From Geomicrobium sediminis (GTDB lineage Bacteria > Bacillota > Bacilli > Bacillales > Marinococcaceae), in contig NZ_JAFBEC010000012.1 of NCBI RefSeq assembly GCF_016908595.1, positions 23,761-87,760 of the forward strand: a DNA stretch of 64,000 nt, in the 5' to 3' direction. The notes beneath the pieces were generated by a model. That model was not told where the DNA came from. It was given only the letters and a program-made list of their open reading frames with translations, and ran no database searches. Both the position numbers and the translations under genes were made by a program. Below are positions 16,724-26,903 of the stretch, piece by piece. Numbering within the stretch: the first letter of the stretch is position 1; every line of letters begins with the position of its first letter.

Positions 16724-19276
16724 TTACTTGATTTTCAATTGTTTTACGAATAATGAATAAGTGTCCACCTTATGACTAAACGATTCTATGCCACCTTCTA
16801 AACAGTTAATAATGGACTTCGCCACTATAGGATCAGATGGATACCCTTTCGTCTCTATCCAGCCATTGCTATTATCTGATTCCATAACAATAACTTGCTC
16901 AGTATCAGCATTAGTAACAATAGTAGAATTATGTGTAACAACAATAACTTGTCGCGCATTTTTTATTTCTTTTAGGCTTTCAACTAAGTTTTTGTAAATA
17001 TATTGGTTATCTAGATTGTCCTCGGGCTGATCTATAATAAGTGGAGTACTATCATTTACATGATACCCATACTTAAATACAAATGACAAAATTGAGACTA
17101 CCTTTTGTCCAAGTGACATATTTGTAATATATTTCATGTCTGCGCCTACCGTTTGATTTAATTCTTTGGAGTTAATATTAAATTTTATTGTAAATTCATC
17201 GATAATTTCAAACCAGTTGATTAAGGTCTTTTCTATAATCTCTCTTTTAGAAGTCAGTACATTATACATTTGCTCATAGACATCTTTATAGTTATTCTTA
17301 TCAATTACTTTTAATCCCTTATGTACATCTTTATAGCTTGTAGGTTGGTTTATTATCATATCTTCAATTTTCAAAAGGCCGTTTATTGTCGTGTACTTCT
17401 TATTAAATAGCAGCTTTAGAAATCGTGAAATACCAAAACGACTTTCAAATAACTTAATGTATCTGGCAATATCATTCCACGTAAGTAATGTATTAATAAC
17501 TGAATCGTCACCACTCACATAGTCTAGCAATTCTCGTAAGTAATATTCATTGTGCTCTAATTTAGGAGAATAAACTATTTCTATCTGTTTATCATATTTT
17601 CTATTAAAGTCACTTATTAACTCACCAATTTCATTTTTGCGCTCACTAACCGCATCTTCCATTTTATTTATATTCTCACGGATAAACTTATTAAAACTTC
17701 TTTTAGGTACAGATTGTAACCTTCTAATATAATATGAGAATTGGTCACCTTCTAGCCCTTGCAAAATGACATCTTTGATAAAATTATCTACCTGATCATT
17801 ATTAATCTTATTAATGATGTTGTTTATGTTGTACGTTCTACTATAAACTTTAGATAAAATATTACTTTTAACCTCATTTGTGCATTTTTTGTATGCTCCA
17901 TCTTCATGTTTATATAGGTTATTCCAGTGACTCGATAACAATATTTTATTCTCTGAAACCTGCGTATAAGAGCCGTCAATGAATACATCATCAATAAAAT
18001 ATTCATCACTTAAATTCTTAGTTTGCGGAATAAATTCTAGAATATATTGATCGCTTTCACAGCAAAATAATATAAAAACCTTTTCATGTTCAGCAAGGAA
18101 CTCCAAGTTTTGTAACCTGTCAATTTCATTAGTCAATGCGACCTGAATTATCTTTAGTATTGTACTTTTACCTGTTCCACGCCCACCGATAATACAATTT
18201 AAATCTCTTGAAAAATCTACAACCAAGTCGCCTTGCTTATCCTGAGTGTCTTTTAAAAACCCTTTATCTCCTGGCCGTACACACATTCCCTTTATAAATA
18301 CTTCAGATTTATTTGGTCTATTCTTATAGATATTAATTGAGTGATTACGAAATGCTTTTTTTAAAGATGCAAAGTTAACTTTACTAAATTTTACCCAGGC
18401 GTTTTGAGTCCCTAATTTTGATATACAGTGGGCATCGCTCTCATAAATAATACCCAACTTCCGCGCAATATCTTTGTTAAAAGAACTAATTCGATCTCGA
18501 ACCTTTTGTTCACTTTCTAAATTTGTTAAACCTATTACATTCATAAGCCCAGAACTGAACAAAGTTTTATTATATACTCCGCTGCCTAAAAAATTACTTG
18601 TATTTAAATGCGCCAAATAAGCAAGACCATCAATCCTATTAATCTCTTCAATTAGTACTTGACTCGTTAAATACGTGCCCTCCTTCTCGTTGATTATAAT
18701 CTCATCTAAAAAGCGTTGTACCAATTCATATTTATTATCTTCAAAGATTCCAATCAGATGATTTTGTTCAGAACATGAGATTTCTACCCCTAAAAAAAGA
18801 TGTACATAGTTTTTACCTCTACTCTTACCTTTTTCACGAAAATATTGCTCTAATGAACACCTAAGTTTTCGAAATCCACCTACTGTATTATGGTCAGTAA
18901 TTATAGCGACTTCTACACCACTTTCGTACAGTTTATGAGCAATTAACATGAAAGAAAGGTACTCTTTAAAAGAGATAAAAGGCTTTCCTTCCTTCTTAAG
19001 ATCTTTGAAATATTCCTCGCTTTCATAGAATGATAAATTCTCTTTTAGAACATCAGCTGCTTCTTCACTTATATAATTAATCTCAAGTGCATAATCAATG
19101 ATATCAATCGTACTTAACTCCGTATAAAGCTTTCCAGGTATTAGACTATAATCATGAGAGGCTGGAGTATGAAAATGAAACTCACATTTCTTTAAGGTTC
19201 CATAACTACGCCTTTTACCATCTATTTTTCTTGCGACATTATCTAAGTAACGAAGATCGGTACTGGCAATTTTCAA
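16724..19276 (-). CDS. PHP-domain AAA/ABC-type ATPase (TrlF-like), possible defence protein
   Basis: 850 residues from TTG 19276 behind GGGGGA. The N-terminal 310 residues form a PHP phosphoesterase domain: FHFHTPASHDYS near 32, ITDHNTVGG near 125, and YESDAHCISKLG near 280. An ABC/SMC-like ATPase follows: Walker A GGRGTGKSTI (about 364), signature MSLGQKVVS, Walker B PLIIDQPEDNLD and switch histidine VVTHNS, with a central helical insert. Databases call this architecture TrlF-family. PHP nucleases joined to SMC-like ATPases fit nucleic-acid sensing and cleavage. It occupies the ICE zone where ICEBs1 carries the anti-phage gene spbK (yddK). The defence role is inferred. Confidence 0.78.
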   Translation of the reverse strand: MKIASTDLRYLDNVARKIDGKRRSYGTLKKCEFHFHTPASHDYSLIPGKLYTELSTIDIIDYALEINYISEEAADVLKENLSFYESEEYFKDLKKEGKPFISFKEYLSFMLIAHKLYESGVEVAIITDHNTVGGFRKLRCSLEQYFREKGKSRGKNYVHLFLGVEISCSEQNHLIGIFEDNKYELVQRFLDEIIINEKEGTYLTSQVLIEEINRIDGLAYLAHLNTSNFLGSGVYNKTLFSSGLMNVIGLTNLESEQKVRDRISSFNKDIARKLGIIYESDAHCISKLGTQNAWVKFSKVNFASLKKAFRNHSINIYKNRPNKSEVFIKGMCVRPGDKGFLKDTQDKQGDLVVDFSRDLNCIIGGRGTGKSTILKIIQVALTNEIDRLQNLEFLAEHEKVFILFCCESDQYILEFIPQTKNLSDEYFIDDVFIDGSYTQVSENKILLSSHWNNLYKHEDGAYKKCTNEVKSNILSKVYSRTYNINNIINKINNDQVDNFIKDVILQGLEGDQFSYYIRRLQSVPKRSFNKFIRENINKMEDAVSERKNEIGELISDFNRKYDKQIEIVYSPKLEHNEYYLRELLDYVSGDDSVINTLLTWNDIARYIKLFESRFGISRFLKLLFNKKYTTINGLLKIEDMIINQPTSYKDVHKGLKVIDKNNYKDVYEQMYNVLTSKREIIEKTLINWFEIIDEFTIKFNINSKELNQTVGADMKYITNMSLGQKVVSILSFVFKYGYHVNDSTPLIIDQPEDNLDNQYIYKNLVESLKEIKNARQVIVVTHNSTIVTNADTEQVIVMESDNSNGWIETKGYPSDPIVAKSIINCLEGGIESFSHKVDTYSLFVKQLKIK

Positions 19277-19657
19277 CTACAATCCCCCACTTTTTACTGA
19301 TATTTAGTATATAAGTATTGAGAACTATATTATGTTTCCATCTTAGCATTTACTTCCGTATAGGTAATGCAAAACTTATCATACATTAGTCAGATTTAGA
19401 TTACTTTCTATACTATTTTAGCTAGCTAATTCCGATATCGCACTATTCAAGAACTCTTTCGTTTCCTGTTATATAAGAGCACCCCTTACCTTTTAAAGAA
19501 TATTTTTATATTAGGAGTACTTATAATTTAATAAATAATAACTCAAATACTATATAACCAGTTTGTATAATTAAACATCAGGTATAAGTTATTAATGTCA
19601 ATGACGTACCCTTGCTAAAGATAAAAGCACTATTGTTGAAAAAGTGGAGGAACTACA
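19277..19657. other. AT-rich spacer upstream of the PHP-ATPase
   Basis: About 380 bp with no supported gene. It presumably holds the promoters of the leftward PHP-ATPase and the rightward truncated gene. I see no clear sigma-A boxes or repeats. Confidence 0.4.
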
Positions 19658-19830
19658 ATGAGTCAAGAAATGGAAACCATATACAATAAACATATTGCAG
19701 ATGAAAAATTACAGCAAGGTACTAAATATGAAAGACTTGCAACAACTGTAGTGTTTAAGATTTTAAACACTTGTTGTAATTCATGATTTAACACTACGGG
19801 GTGACGGAACCAGCCAGTTTTTTTAGGAGT
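19658..19830 (+). pseudogene. N-terminal remnant of a nuclease-like gene
   Basis: An ATG behind GTGGAGG opens MSQEMETIYNKHIADEKLQQ, followed by GTKYERLATTVVFKILN. The frame then slips and VVIHDLTLRGDGTSQF reads in the next frame before everything ends. The pattern GTKYERLA-VFKIL-VIHDLxLRGDG is the usual opening of restriction-endonuclease-fold proteins found in defence islands. Only about 55 of several hundred codons remain. It adjoins the PHP-ATPase. Confidence 0.55.
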
Positions 19831-19996
19831 TAACCCCCTCACTTTTAACTAACCTACCCCTTTAGTTTAATAAGATTTATATTCAATTAAATGACAGACC
19901 CAATAAAGGCGCAATCCCCTGTTATTAAAGGATCACGCCCGATCGTTGAAGACCGTTTCTAAAATACTTGTGCCACGTATGAAATTTATAATATTA

Positions 19997-20587
19997 TTAT
20001 AAGCCAATTTGTTCTAAGTCTGATATGACCTCATCAATCGGTGTGTTCAAACCATCATAAAGTCTGATAATCTCCTGTTCATCATTAATAAGAAAAAAAT
20101 TCACACCATGAATAATATCATTCCCTTTGGGATCGTCACGCATCTCTTGTCTAAAACTTCCTTCCGATAATTGACGAATATCTTCATCATTGTATCCTGT
20201 AAGGAATGTCCAGTTTTCCTCGCTCGCTCCGTAACGCTCAGCGTAGTCTCTAAGAACCTCTGGACTATCGTTTGTGGGGTCGACCGTAAAAGACACAAAT
20301 TCTACATCTAAACTTTCGTTATTCACAGCGTCTTGAAGGGCAGCCATATTGGGTGTCATTGTATTACAAACAGTGGGACATTGCGTAAATATAAAATTTG
20401 CAAGCCAATAATCGTCTTTAACATCATTTAACCCAAAACCTTCTTCATATTGATTCGTAAATTCAAATTCCTCGACTTCCCATCCAGCTTCGCTTACATC
20501 AGTAATGCCCTCAACATCTTCTATATTCGCTTCATTTTGACATGATGCTAGGAATAGAAAAAGAGTTAATACAATAAATCGCTTCAT
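19997..20587 (-). CDS. Sco1/SenC/PrrC copper-chaperone lipoprotein
   Basis: 196 residues. The lipoprotein signal is MKRFIVLTLFLFLASCQNE, so it sits on the outer face of the membrane. The thioredoxin-like Sco domain has the Cu-binding CPTVC (FTQCPTVCNTM, about 84-94) and the distant histidine in NDIIHGVNFFLI. Sco proteins insert copper into the CuA centre of cytochrome c oxidase and act as thiol reductants. It is last in the leftward cargo run after a YtkA-like gene. The ATG follows GGAGAG. Confidence 0.92.
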   Translation of the reverse strand: MKRFIVLTLFLFLASCQNEANIEDVEGITDVSEAGWEVEEFEFTNQYEEGFGLNDVKDDYWLANFIFTQCPTVCNTMTPNMAALQDAVNNESLDVEFVSFTVDPTNDSPEVLRDYAERYGASEENWTFLTGYNDEDIRQLSEGSFRQEMRDDPKGNDIIHGVNFFLINDEQEIIRLYDGLNTPIDEVISDLEQIGL

Positions 20588-20612
20588 AGATGTCTCTCCT
20601 TAAAAACATACA

Positions 20613-21002
20613 TTACGGGTGTACTTTAATTGTTTCAACGGGCATGATGTGCATCCCTCGCGCAGTTACATGCGACTGAACTTCATAAATACCATCTTCT
20701 TCAAAAGAATGTGATATGGAATAAATGCCATCACCTTGATGTTCGGCCTCTATAAAAATTCCTTCCTCTGTATCGGCTACTCTAATCTCAAATTCCACTT
20801 CATGTGCATCATCAACCGGTTCTCCACCTTGAGTAACTTCTGTTTCAACTTCTACACTTTCATCGACTTGAGCTTCAGGCTCTAGAAAGATAGCAACTTC
20901 AAGAGGTTCAGAAGATAGTTCTCCAAGCTCATCTTGTTCTTCTTCAGCCGAACATCCAAAAAGTAGAATAATACTTAACGTCGGTATAACGATTTTTTTC
21001 AA
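20613..21002 (-). CDS. YtkA-like (FixH/copper-associated) lipoprotein
   Basis: 129 residues from TTG 21002, five bases after GGGGAG; this start gives the lipoprotein signal LKKIVIPTLSIILLFGC. An acidic linker precedes a YtkA-like immunoglobulin-type domain (about 40-129), with EVATEVTQGGEPVDDAHEVEF-like strands and HMMPV-type ending (ARGMHIMPVETIKVHP). YtkA proteins occur with Sco in copper delivery to oxidases. It lies 25 bp ahead of sco. Confidence 0.8.
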   Translation of the reverse strand: MKKIVIPTLSIILLFGCSAEEEQDELGELSSEPLEVAIFLEPEAQVDESVEVETEVTQGGEPVDDAHEVEFEIRVADTEEGIFIEAEHQGDGIYSISHSFEEDGIYEVQSHVTARGMHIMPVETIKVHP

Positions 21003-21033
21003 GTAAACTCCCCCAAAAAGTAAATTAGAATGG

Positions 21034-22059
21034 TTAAACAATGTTTTTAGCAATCCTATTAGCATCATCACTCACACCATAAATTAATGCAGAACTTCTT
21101 TTACTCTGCCAACTCAAACCTATAAAATAAAGTCCTTTTATGTTGGTGATCCCATAACGATGAATGGGTTTTCCATATTTATTGATTACCCCATCAATGT
21201 TAATCCATGAGTAATCATTGCGATAACCAGTTGCCCAAATGATTGATGATATTTTCTTTGGAGACGATTGACCCTCAAAGTGTACTTGACCATCATTTAC
21301 GCCTTTTACTCGCCCATAAATTCCTACATACTTCTTAACAATCTTATAATCATCCCCTATAATCGGATCTCTCTTTTGAAGGAACTTCCCCAGTATTGAG
21401 TCAGGCTTTGCATTAGAAAGACTCAAAAATTCAAACCACCAAAATAAACTTTTACCTGCAATGCTTTGAGGTAATCTTTTTATCTGTTTACTTTTCGCAA
21501 GCAACACAGAGTGAGTTCGACTTAGTTCTGCAGCAATTTGAATCCCTGTGTTTCCAGCACCAACAATTAAAACCTCTCCTTCTGGAATTTGTAAGGAGTT
21601 TTTATAGTCAGAAGCATGAATCATATAGGGGATCGAATTATCATGTATGTTTTGAATGAAGGGATGATGAAAAGCCCCAGTAGCAACCACAATATGTTTT
21701 GCTGTATACCTTTGATTTTGAGTGATCACCAGGAACTTTTGGTCATTCTCTTGTGAGAGTTCCTTGACTTTTTGATTGTAAATCACAGGTAAATCATTTT
21801 CTTCTTTAAAGCGCTTCAAATAATCTACAACCTCATTCTTGTGCGGAAATCCAGCAGGATCCCCATTAAATAAGAATCCATGTAGTTGACTATAATTTCT
21901 TGGGGTAAACAACTGCAAAGAATCATAACGCCGCCGCCAAGATTCACCTGTCGTTTCGTTTTCATCAAGAATTATAAAGCATTTATTTTTCCTTTTTAAT
22001 GAGTAACCCATTGCTAACCCTGCTTGGCCTCCGCCAACTATAATGACATCGTATAGCAT
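21034..22059 (-). CDS. FAD-dependent monooxygenase-like oxidoreductase (CzcO-like)
   Basis: 341 residues from ATG 22059 behind GGAGG. The FAD-binding Rossmann motif is IVGGGQAGLAMG (residues about 7-18), and an NADPH motif is VGAGNTGIQIA near 170. Between them WRRRYDSLQLFTPRNYSQL and ATGAFHHPF match flavin-containing monooxygenase/CzcO proteins. These often sit beside cation efflux genes in resistance islands, but their substrate is unclear. It lies between cadD and ytkA in one leftward transcription unit. Confidence 0.85.
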   Translation of the reverse strand: MLYDVIIVGGGQAGLAMGYSLKRKNKCFIILDENETTGESWRRRYDSLQLFTPRNYSQLHGFLFNGDPAGFPHKNEVVDYLKRFKEENDLPVIYNQKVKELSQENDQKFLVITQNQRYTAKHIVVATGAFHHPFIQNIHDNSIPYMIHASDYKNSLQIPEGEVLIVGAGNTGIQIAAELSRTHSVLLAKSKQIKRLPQSIAGKSLFWWFEFLSLSNAKPDSILGKFLQKRDPIIGDDYKIVKKYVGIYGRVKGVNDGQVHFEGQSSPKKISSIIWATGYRNDYSWINIDGVINKYGKPIHRYGITNIKGLYFIGLSWQSKRSSALIYGVSDDANRIAKNIV

Positions 22060-22092
22060 ATAAAACCTCCAATTCATAAAGGATTATATAAT

Positions 22093-22719
22093 TTATAAAA
22101 GGGAAATTAGAGCGTTGATCGTACCATTCTCATACATAATATATAACCCTAACCCTATGAACACGATCGGTACAATCCATCGTTCATACTCCTCGATTTT
22201 TTCCGAGATATAATTCACTGAAGCCAGTCGGTAACTGACATAGCATAATACCCCTACCATAATAAAAAAGACTAGCATTACAATGGGTATTTCAATCGCA
22301 TTTAACGTTGTAAAATATGGTACATAAATGGAAAAATCATCTGCACTAGAAGCCAATACAATAAAGGTAACCGTTAAGTATAGTTGATTAAAACGATCGG
22401 AAGATAAAAGAGATAGGATATTACTTTCATCTTCCTCTTCCTCCCCCTTAATCCATACTTTAACGCCTAAATAAATGGGTAACAGTCCAAGTAAGCCTAC
22501 AATCCATTGTTGAGGAATGAAATTGACACCATACGCTGCTAACAGACTCACCGATACAATGATTACAGTGCCTAAATATTGCCCAATCCAGATATGTTTC
22601 ATTTGGCCTTTTTTTATTTGCGAAAATAGGAGGATTAATATAATCAGGTAATCAATACCTGTAGCTATATAAACCGCAATAGCCGTTAGTATTGTTGCAG
22701 CCAACTTCTTCAACTCCAA
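22093..22719 (-). CDS. cadD: CadD-family cadmium resistance transporter
   Basis: 208 residues, about six membrane helices. It matches CadD in GIDYLIILILLFSQ, the invariant IGQYLGTVIIV, QQWIVGLLGLLPIYLGVKVWI and SADDFSIYVPYF. CadD exports Cd2+, possibly Zn2+, in staphylococcal plasmids. An acidic loop (GEEEEDES) separates the halves. It follows cadA by 73 bp in the CadC-controlled unit. Confidence 0.9.
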   Translation of the reverse strand: MELKKLAATILTAIAVYIATGIDYLIILILLFSQIKKGQMKHIWIGQYLGTVIIVSVSLLAAYGVNFIPQQWIVGLLGLLPIYLGVKVWIKGEEEEDESNILSLLSSDRFNQLYLTVTFIVLASSADDFSIYVPYFTTLNAIEIPIVMLVFFIMVGVLCYVSYRLASVNYISEKIEEYERWIVPIVFIGLGLYIMYENGTINALISLL

Positions 22720-22792
22720 TCACATGCAAGAATTTCTTGTTACTTTATTTCAGAAAAGGGTTTTCCAATCAAAACGGAAAACCCTTTAAACT

Positions 22793-24970
22793 CTATTCAT
22801 CTTCCCCGACTCGCATTAATCGTAAACTATTTAAAGCTACTAAAAGTGTGGCTCCCATATCCGAAAGAATCGCTATCCAAAGTGTGAGCCAACCCGGAAT
22901 AACCAACAACAATGCGATAATTTTAATTCCAATTGCAAAGGCAATATTAGCTTTAATTATATTTAGTGTTTTACGGCTGAGTTTTACAGTAAACGGGAGT
23001 TTTTTCAAATCATCACCCATTAAAGCAACATCTGCCGTTTCAAGTGCTGTATCAGTTCCAGCCCCACCCATTGCTATTCCAACTGTAGAGGCTGCTAGAG
23101 CTGGGGCATCATTCACACCATCCCCTACCATAGCGACGTTATCGTACTCGGACCTTAATTGTTTAATCACATCTAGTTTGTCTTGTGGCAATAACTCTGA
23201 TTGAACGTCTGTTACGCCGACATGCCCACCAATCGCATTTGCAGTGCTTTTGTTATCCCCTGTAAGCATAACGGTCTTTTTAATTCCAGCTTTGTGTAAC
23301 TTTTGAATAACGTCCTTACTCGACTCTCTTACTTCATCTGCAACGGCAATAATAGCAAGTATTTTTGCATCGGTTCCTATCAACATCGCTGTTTTTCCCT
23401 GCTCTTGAAGTGTTGTCACATCTTGCTCTAATCCCTTATTGAAAGTAGACGCCGACAATAACTCTTTAAATAAATTCGGGCTTCCGACATAGTACGTAAT
23501 GCCATTGACCTTACCTTTTATCCCTTTACCCGTAATCGAAGAGAAGTCCTCGACTAAAACATCAGTATATGAAACCCCTTCATCATCAGCCTTTTTCATG
23601 ATGGCAGACGCCAGAGGGTGCTGAGAACGATACTCTAAGGCGGTGATAATTGATAGCATTTCTCGTTCATTAATTTGATCATTCAATACACGATAGTTAG
23701 TTACAACAGGTATTCCTTTTGTCAAAGTTCCCGTTTTATCAAATGCAATAGCTTTTAATCCACCAATTTCCTCAAGGTAAACTCCTCCTTTGATAAGAAC
23801 ACCTTTCTTCGCTGAATTTCCAATCGCTGAGACGATCGAAATTGGGGTAGAAATAACCAACGCACAAGGACAACCAACAACAAGAACAGCTAGACCTTGA
23901 TATACCCATGTTTCCCAGCTACCATTAAAGAATAAAGGTGGCCCTATAGCAACGAGTGCAGCAATAACCATGATGATGGGTGTATAATATCTCGCAAACT
24001 TATCAACGAAGGCTTGGGATGGCGCTCGCTCTCCTTGCGCTTCCTCTACGAGATGAATAATTTTAGAAATCGTTGTATCTTCAACGAGTTTGGTTATTTC
24101 CACCTCGAGAAAACCTTCTTCGTTTAGTGTACCTGCAAATACTTCATCATCTACAGTTTTCTCAACCGGAACCGACTCACCTGTAATTGCTGCTTGGTTA
24201 ATCGCAGAGTATCCATTGACAATGACCCCATCCATCGCAATCTTTTGACCAGGTTTTACAACCATGACATCTCCGATTGCAATATCATTAACGTGGACCG
24301 TCATTTCTTGTCCATTACGTCTAACCAGAGCTTCTTTTGGTGCAATATCCATTAATGAACTAATCGACTGTCTTGCCCTGTCCATAGAGAAGCGCTCAAG
24401 AGCTTCACTAATGGCAAATAGGATGACGACAATCGCGACTTCCGCCCATTCCCCTATAATGACACCACCGATGACAGCAACGGTCATGAGGGTTCTCATG
24501 TCAAACTGGAATCGAACTAAGTTTTGCAAACCCACTCTAAACAGCGATAACCCGCCCACTAACATAGATGTTATAAATAATAATGCTGTAACGATGTTCT
24601 CATTTCCGTTTACAAACATAGAAAGGAAACCGAGAGCCATAAATAAGGTCGAATACAGTAATGTACTATGTTTTTTATAAAATGGAATTTTTTCCTCCTT
24701 ATCAGGCTCTTCACTTTTTGGATCTTTCCTTCCATGTTCAGCAGAAACTTTAAGATTTTCAAAAGACCCTGCTTTTTCTAGCTCCTCCGTACTTACTTCA
24801 CCGTAAACGGAAATTTTTGAGGCACCAAAATTCACTTTAGCGTCTTGAACTCCTGGAAGATTCTTTACATTATCTTCAAACTTCCCGGCACAATTTGCGC
24901 ATGTAAATCCTTGCACACGATATACACTTTTATTCTCTTTTTTCTCCCCTTCATGTGGTTGATTAGCCAT
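22793..24970 (-). CDS. cadA: Cd2+/Zn2+/Pb2+-exporting P1B-type ATPase
   Basis: 725 residues. One N-terminal metal-binding domain has [14 protein letters not shown]. Membrane helices, TGES and the CPC motif ([11 protein letters not shown]) follow, then the phosphorylation site [20 protein letters not shown] and [11 protein letters not shown]. The set is typical of CadA/ZntA. It exports soft divalent cations. It starts 4 bp after cadC, whose product represses it. Confidence 0.95.
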   Translation of the reverse strand: MANQPHEGEKKENKSVYRVQGFTCANCAGKFEDNVKNLPGVQDAKVNFGASKISVYGEVSTEELEKAGSFENLKVSAEHGRKDPKSEEPDKEEKIPFYKKHSTLLYSTLFMALGFLSMFVNGNENIVTALLFITSMLVGGLSLFRVGLQNLVRFQFDMRTLMTVAVIGGVIIGEWAEVAIVVILFAISEALERFSMDRARQSISSLMDIAPKEALVRRNGQEMTVHVNDIAIGDVMVVKPGQKIAMDGVIVNGYSAINQAAITGESVPVEKTVDDEVFAGTLNEEGFLEVEITKLVEDTTISKIIHLVEEAQGERAPSQAFVDKFARYYTPIIMVIAALVAIGPPLFFNGSWETWVYQGLAVLVVGCPCALVISTPISIVSAIGNSAKKGVLIKGGVYLEEIGGLKAIAFDKTGTLTKGIPVVTNYRVLNDQINEREMLSIITALEYRSQHPLASAIMKKADDEGVSYTDVLVEDFSSITGKGIKGKVNGITYYVGSPNLFKELLSASTFNKGLEQDVTTLQEQGKTAMLIGTDAKILAIIAVADEVRESSKDVIQKLHKAGIKKTVMLTGDNKSTANAIGGHVGVTDVQSELLPQDKLDVIKQLRSEYDNVAMVGDGVNDAPALAASTVGIAMGGAGTDTALETADVALMGDDLKKLPFTVKLSRKTLNIIKANIAFAIGIKIIALLLVIPGWLTLWIAILSDMGATLLVALNSLRLMRVGEDE

Positions 24971-24973
24971 CGT

Positions 24974-25342
24974 TTACTCCTCCTGCCCATGAGCCATTGC
25001 CATAGCAATAAGCGCGGTTACATGAGGGTCGTCTAAAGAATAAAAAACGAGTTTCCCTTCTTTTCGACTTTTAGCTAATCGCATGTTCCGCAAATGTCTT
25101 AGATGATGAGAGGCCGTTGCTGTTGTTGTACCAATGATATTGGCAACATCACAAACACATAACTCATTTTCCTGAGTTAATGTAAAAGCTACTTTCAAAC
25201 GTGTTTCATCTGCAAGTGCTTTAAAAACATCAGCAACGCCAATAAATTCCTGTTTATCAATTATTGCTGTTATTCGATCAACCTTCTCTTCGTCATAACA
25301 AAATACATCACAGGTATCTTTGTTCTTCTTAGTTTCCTCCAT
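24974..25342 (-). CDS. cadC: CadC, ArsR/SmtB metal-sensing repressor
   Basis: 122 residues from ATG 25342 behind GGGGAGAGG, the same length as pI258 CadC. All four alpha3N ligands are present: Cys pair in DTCDVFC at the N-terminus and ELCVC in the recognition region. The winged helix has TTTATASHHLRHLR. Cd, Pb or Zn binding releases it from the operator just upstream. It is the first gene of the cadCAD unit. Confidence 0.94.
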   Translation of the reverse strand: MEETKKNKDTCDVFCYDEEKVDRITAIIDKQEFIGVADVFKALADETRLKVAFTLTQENELCVCDVANIIGTTTATASHHLRHLRNMRLAKSRKEGKLVFYSLDDPHVTALIAMAMAHGQEE

Positions 25343-25360
25343 TATTCCTCTCCCCTTATT

Positions 25361-25380
25361 AATCAAATAAGTGTTTGATT
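25361..25380 (-). promoter_or_regulatory. CadC operator
   Basis: AATCAAA-N6-TTTGATT dyad directly downstream of the -10 box of cadC, where the cad operator sits in pI258. Confidence 0.82.
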
Positions 25381-25383
25381 ATT

Positions 25384-25412
25384 ATATTATGATTAATAAT
25401 CATATGTGTCAA
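25384..25412 (-). promoter_or_regulatory. cadC promoter
   Basis: TTGACA (25407-25412), 17 bases, TAATAT (25384-25389). The spacer itself holds the dyad TGATTATTAATCA. Confidence 0.85.
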
Positions 25413-25581
25413 TAAATAAAAAAACCTCTAATTTAATGTTTTTTTGTACCACTTATTAAGTTTGTCATAATTTATTAATATATTCATTTGAATGTTGTGT
25501 TGTATGCACTTATTTTTGAATATACACTAAGGAGGAATTACGCTCCCATAATATTCATTAAAAGATGTAGGAGGATTAAAC

Positions 25582-26139
25582 ATGGATTCTCAAGAGAGAA
25601 TGAAACGAAAAAAGCGAAGGCTTATAATGCGCACTACTGTACTATTTTCAATAGTTGCGGCAGTTGGTTATGTATTTTACTCGAATTTCTTCCAAGAAGA
25701 AGCCGGAGTATTAAACGAAGGCAATGTGGCACCTAACTTCGTATTACAAAACATGGAAGGAGAACAAGTCGAACTTCATGACTTTAGGGGCGAGGGGGTT
25801 TTCTTAAACTTTTGGGGAACATACTGCCCACCATGTGAAGAAGAAATGCCGTACATGGAGGCAGAACATCAAAAATATCTTAATGAAGATGTAGAAATTT
25901 TAGCTGTAAATGTAGGAGAATCCAAATTAACGGTTGATCGTTTCATGAATCGTCTTCAACTATCATTTCCTATCTTATTGGATCAAAATCGCGATGTCCT
26001 TAATCAATATGGTGTGAGTTATCTTCCGGCTACATACCTAATCGATCAAAATGGTGAAGTCGTTCATATTCACGTAGGTGGAATGAGTGAAGAAAATGTA
26101 CAAGATTTCATGACGATAATTGATCCAAATTCACCTTAA
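25582..26139 (+). CDS. resA: ResA/TlpA-type membrane-anchored thiol-disulfide oxidoreductase
   Basis: 185 residues. A basic N-terminus and one membrane helix (about 16-35) anchor it; the thioredoxin domain outside has the active site WGTYCPPCEEEMP. The cis-proline loop is YLPATYLIDQNG. ResA reduces apocytochrome c thiols with electrons from CcdA. GTAGGAGG precedes the ATG. ccdA follows at 34 bp, so the pair forms a complete electron relay. It diverges from cadC, so cadmium-linked control is possible but not shown. Confidence 0.88.
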   Translation: MDSQERMKRKKRRLIMRTTVLFSIVAAVGYVFYSNFFQEEAGVLNEGNVAPNFVLQNMEGEQVELHDFRGEGVFLNFWGTYCPPCEEEMPYMEAEHQKYLNEDVEILAVNVGESKLTVDRFMNRLQLSFPILLDQNRDVLNQYGVSYLPATYLIDQNGEVVHIHVGGMSEENVQDFMTIIDPNSP

Positions 26140-26173
26140 CTTTAAATTGACTTCTGGAGGATTTGAATAACAT

Positions 26174-26890
26174 ATGAATGATTTAACAATATGGATTGCT
26201 TTTGGTGCGGGCTTGTTATCTTTTTTATCACCCTGTATATTTCCCCTTGTTCCTGCTTACTTAGCCCAAGTTACAGGAACTTCCATATCCAATAATGAGA
26301 TTAATTCTAATCAACGAATGATAATGATTCGAAGTCTAGGATTCATTGCTGGTTTTACATTTGTGTTTATGCTCTTAGGAGCATCTTCAACTTATATAGG
26401 ACAGCTTTTTAATCAATACAACAATATGGTTTCTCAGATCGGCGGAATTATTATTGTCTTATTTGGCTTACAAATGGCTGGTATTATATCAATACGAACG
26501 CTAATGACAGGGAAAAGCGTACGTACTCGTCCAAAACAAGTGAACAGCTTTGGCGGTTCCATTATGTTTGGTTTATTTTTCGCGGCAGGATGGACTCCTT
26601 GTGTAGGAATTGTCCTTGGCTCTATTCTAGCTTTAGCAAGTCAAAACGAAACGCTTTCATCAGGCATGCTTATGTTATTGATGTACTCATTAGGCCTAGG
26701 GTTGCCTTTTTTACTGGTAGGTTTCTTTTACTCTAAATCCCTACACAAACTTAGTCGCTTTAATCGACTAATGCCCCGTATACAAAAAGCTGGTGGGATA
26801 ATTATGATTGTAATGGGTATTATGCTTTTTACTGGTTATTTCCAATTAATCTCCAGTTACCTAGCTCAATTTGTCCCTTTTAATATATAA
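26174..26890 (+). CDS. ccdA: CcdA, transmembrane electron carrier
   Basis: 238 residues, six helices. Active cysteines lie in helix 1 (LSPCIFPLVPAYLAQ) and helix 4 (AAGWTPCVGIVLGSI), as in CcdA/DsbD-beta. It passes electrons from cytoplasmic thioredoxin to ResA on the outer face. The ATG follows GGAGG. It is the second gene of the resA-ccdA pair. Confidence 0.93.
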   Translation: MNDLTIWIAFGAGLLSFLSPCIFPLVPAYLAQVTGTSISNNEINSNQRMIMIRSLGFIAGFTFVFMLLGASSTYIGQLFNQYNNMVSQIGGIIIVLFGLQMAGIISIRTLMTGKSVRTRPKQVNSFGGSIMFGLFFAAGWTPCVGIVLGSILALASQNETLSSGMLMLLMYSLGLGLPFLLVGFFYSKSLHKLSRFNRLMPRIQKAGGIIMIVMGIMLFTGYFQLISSYLAQFVPFNI

Positions 26891-26903
26891 GACCTAATAA
26901 AAC

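Noticed and set aside
19860..19990. Possible IS terminus next to sco
   Set aside because: The stretch looks like non-coding insertion-sequence flank, but I found no inverted repeat, transposase piece or target duplication.
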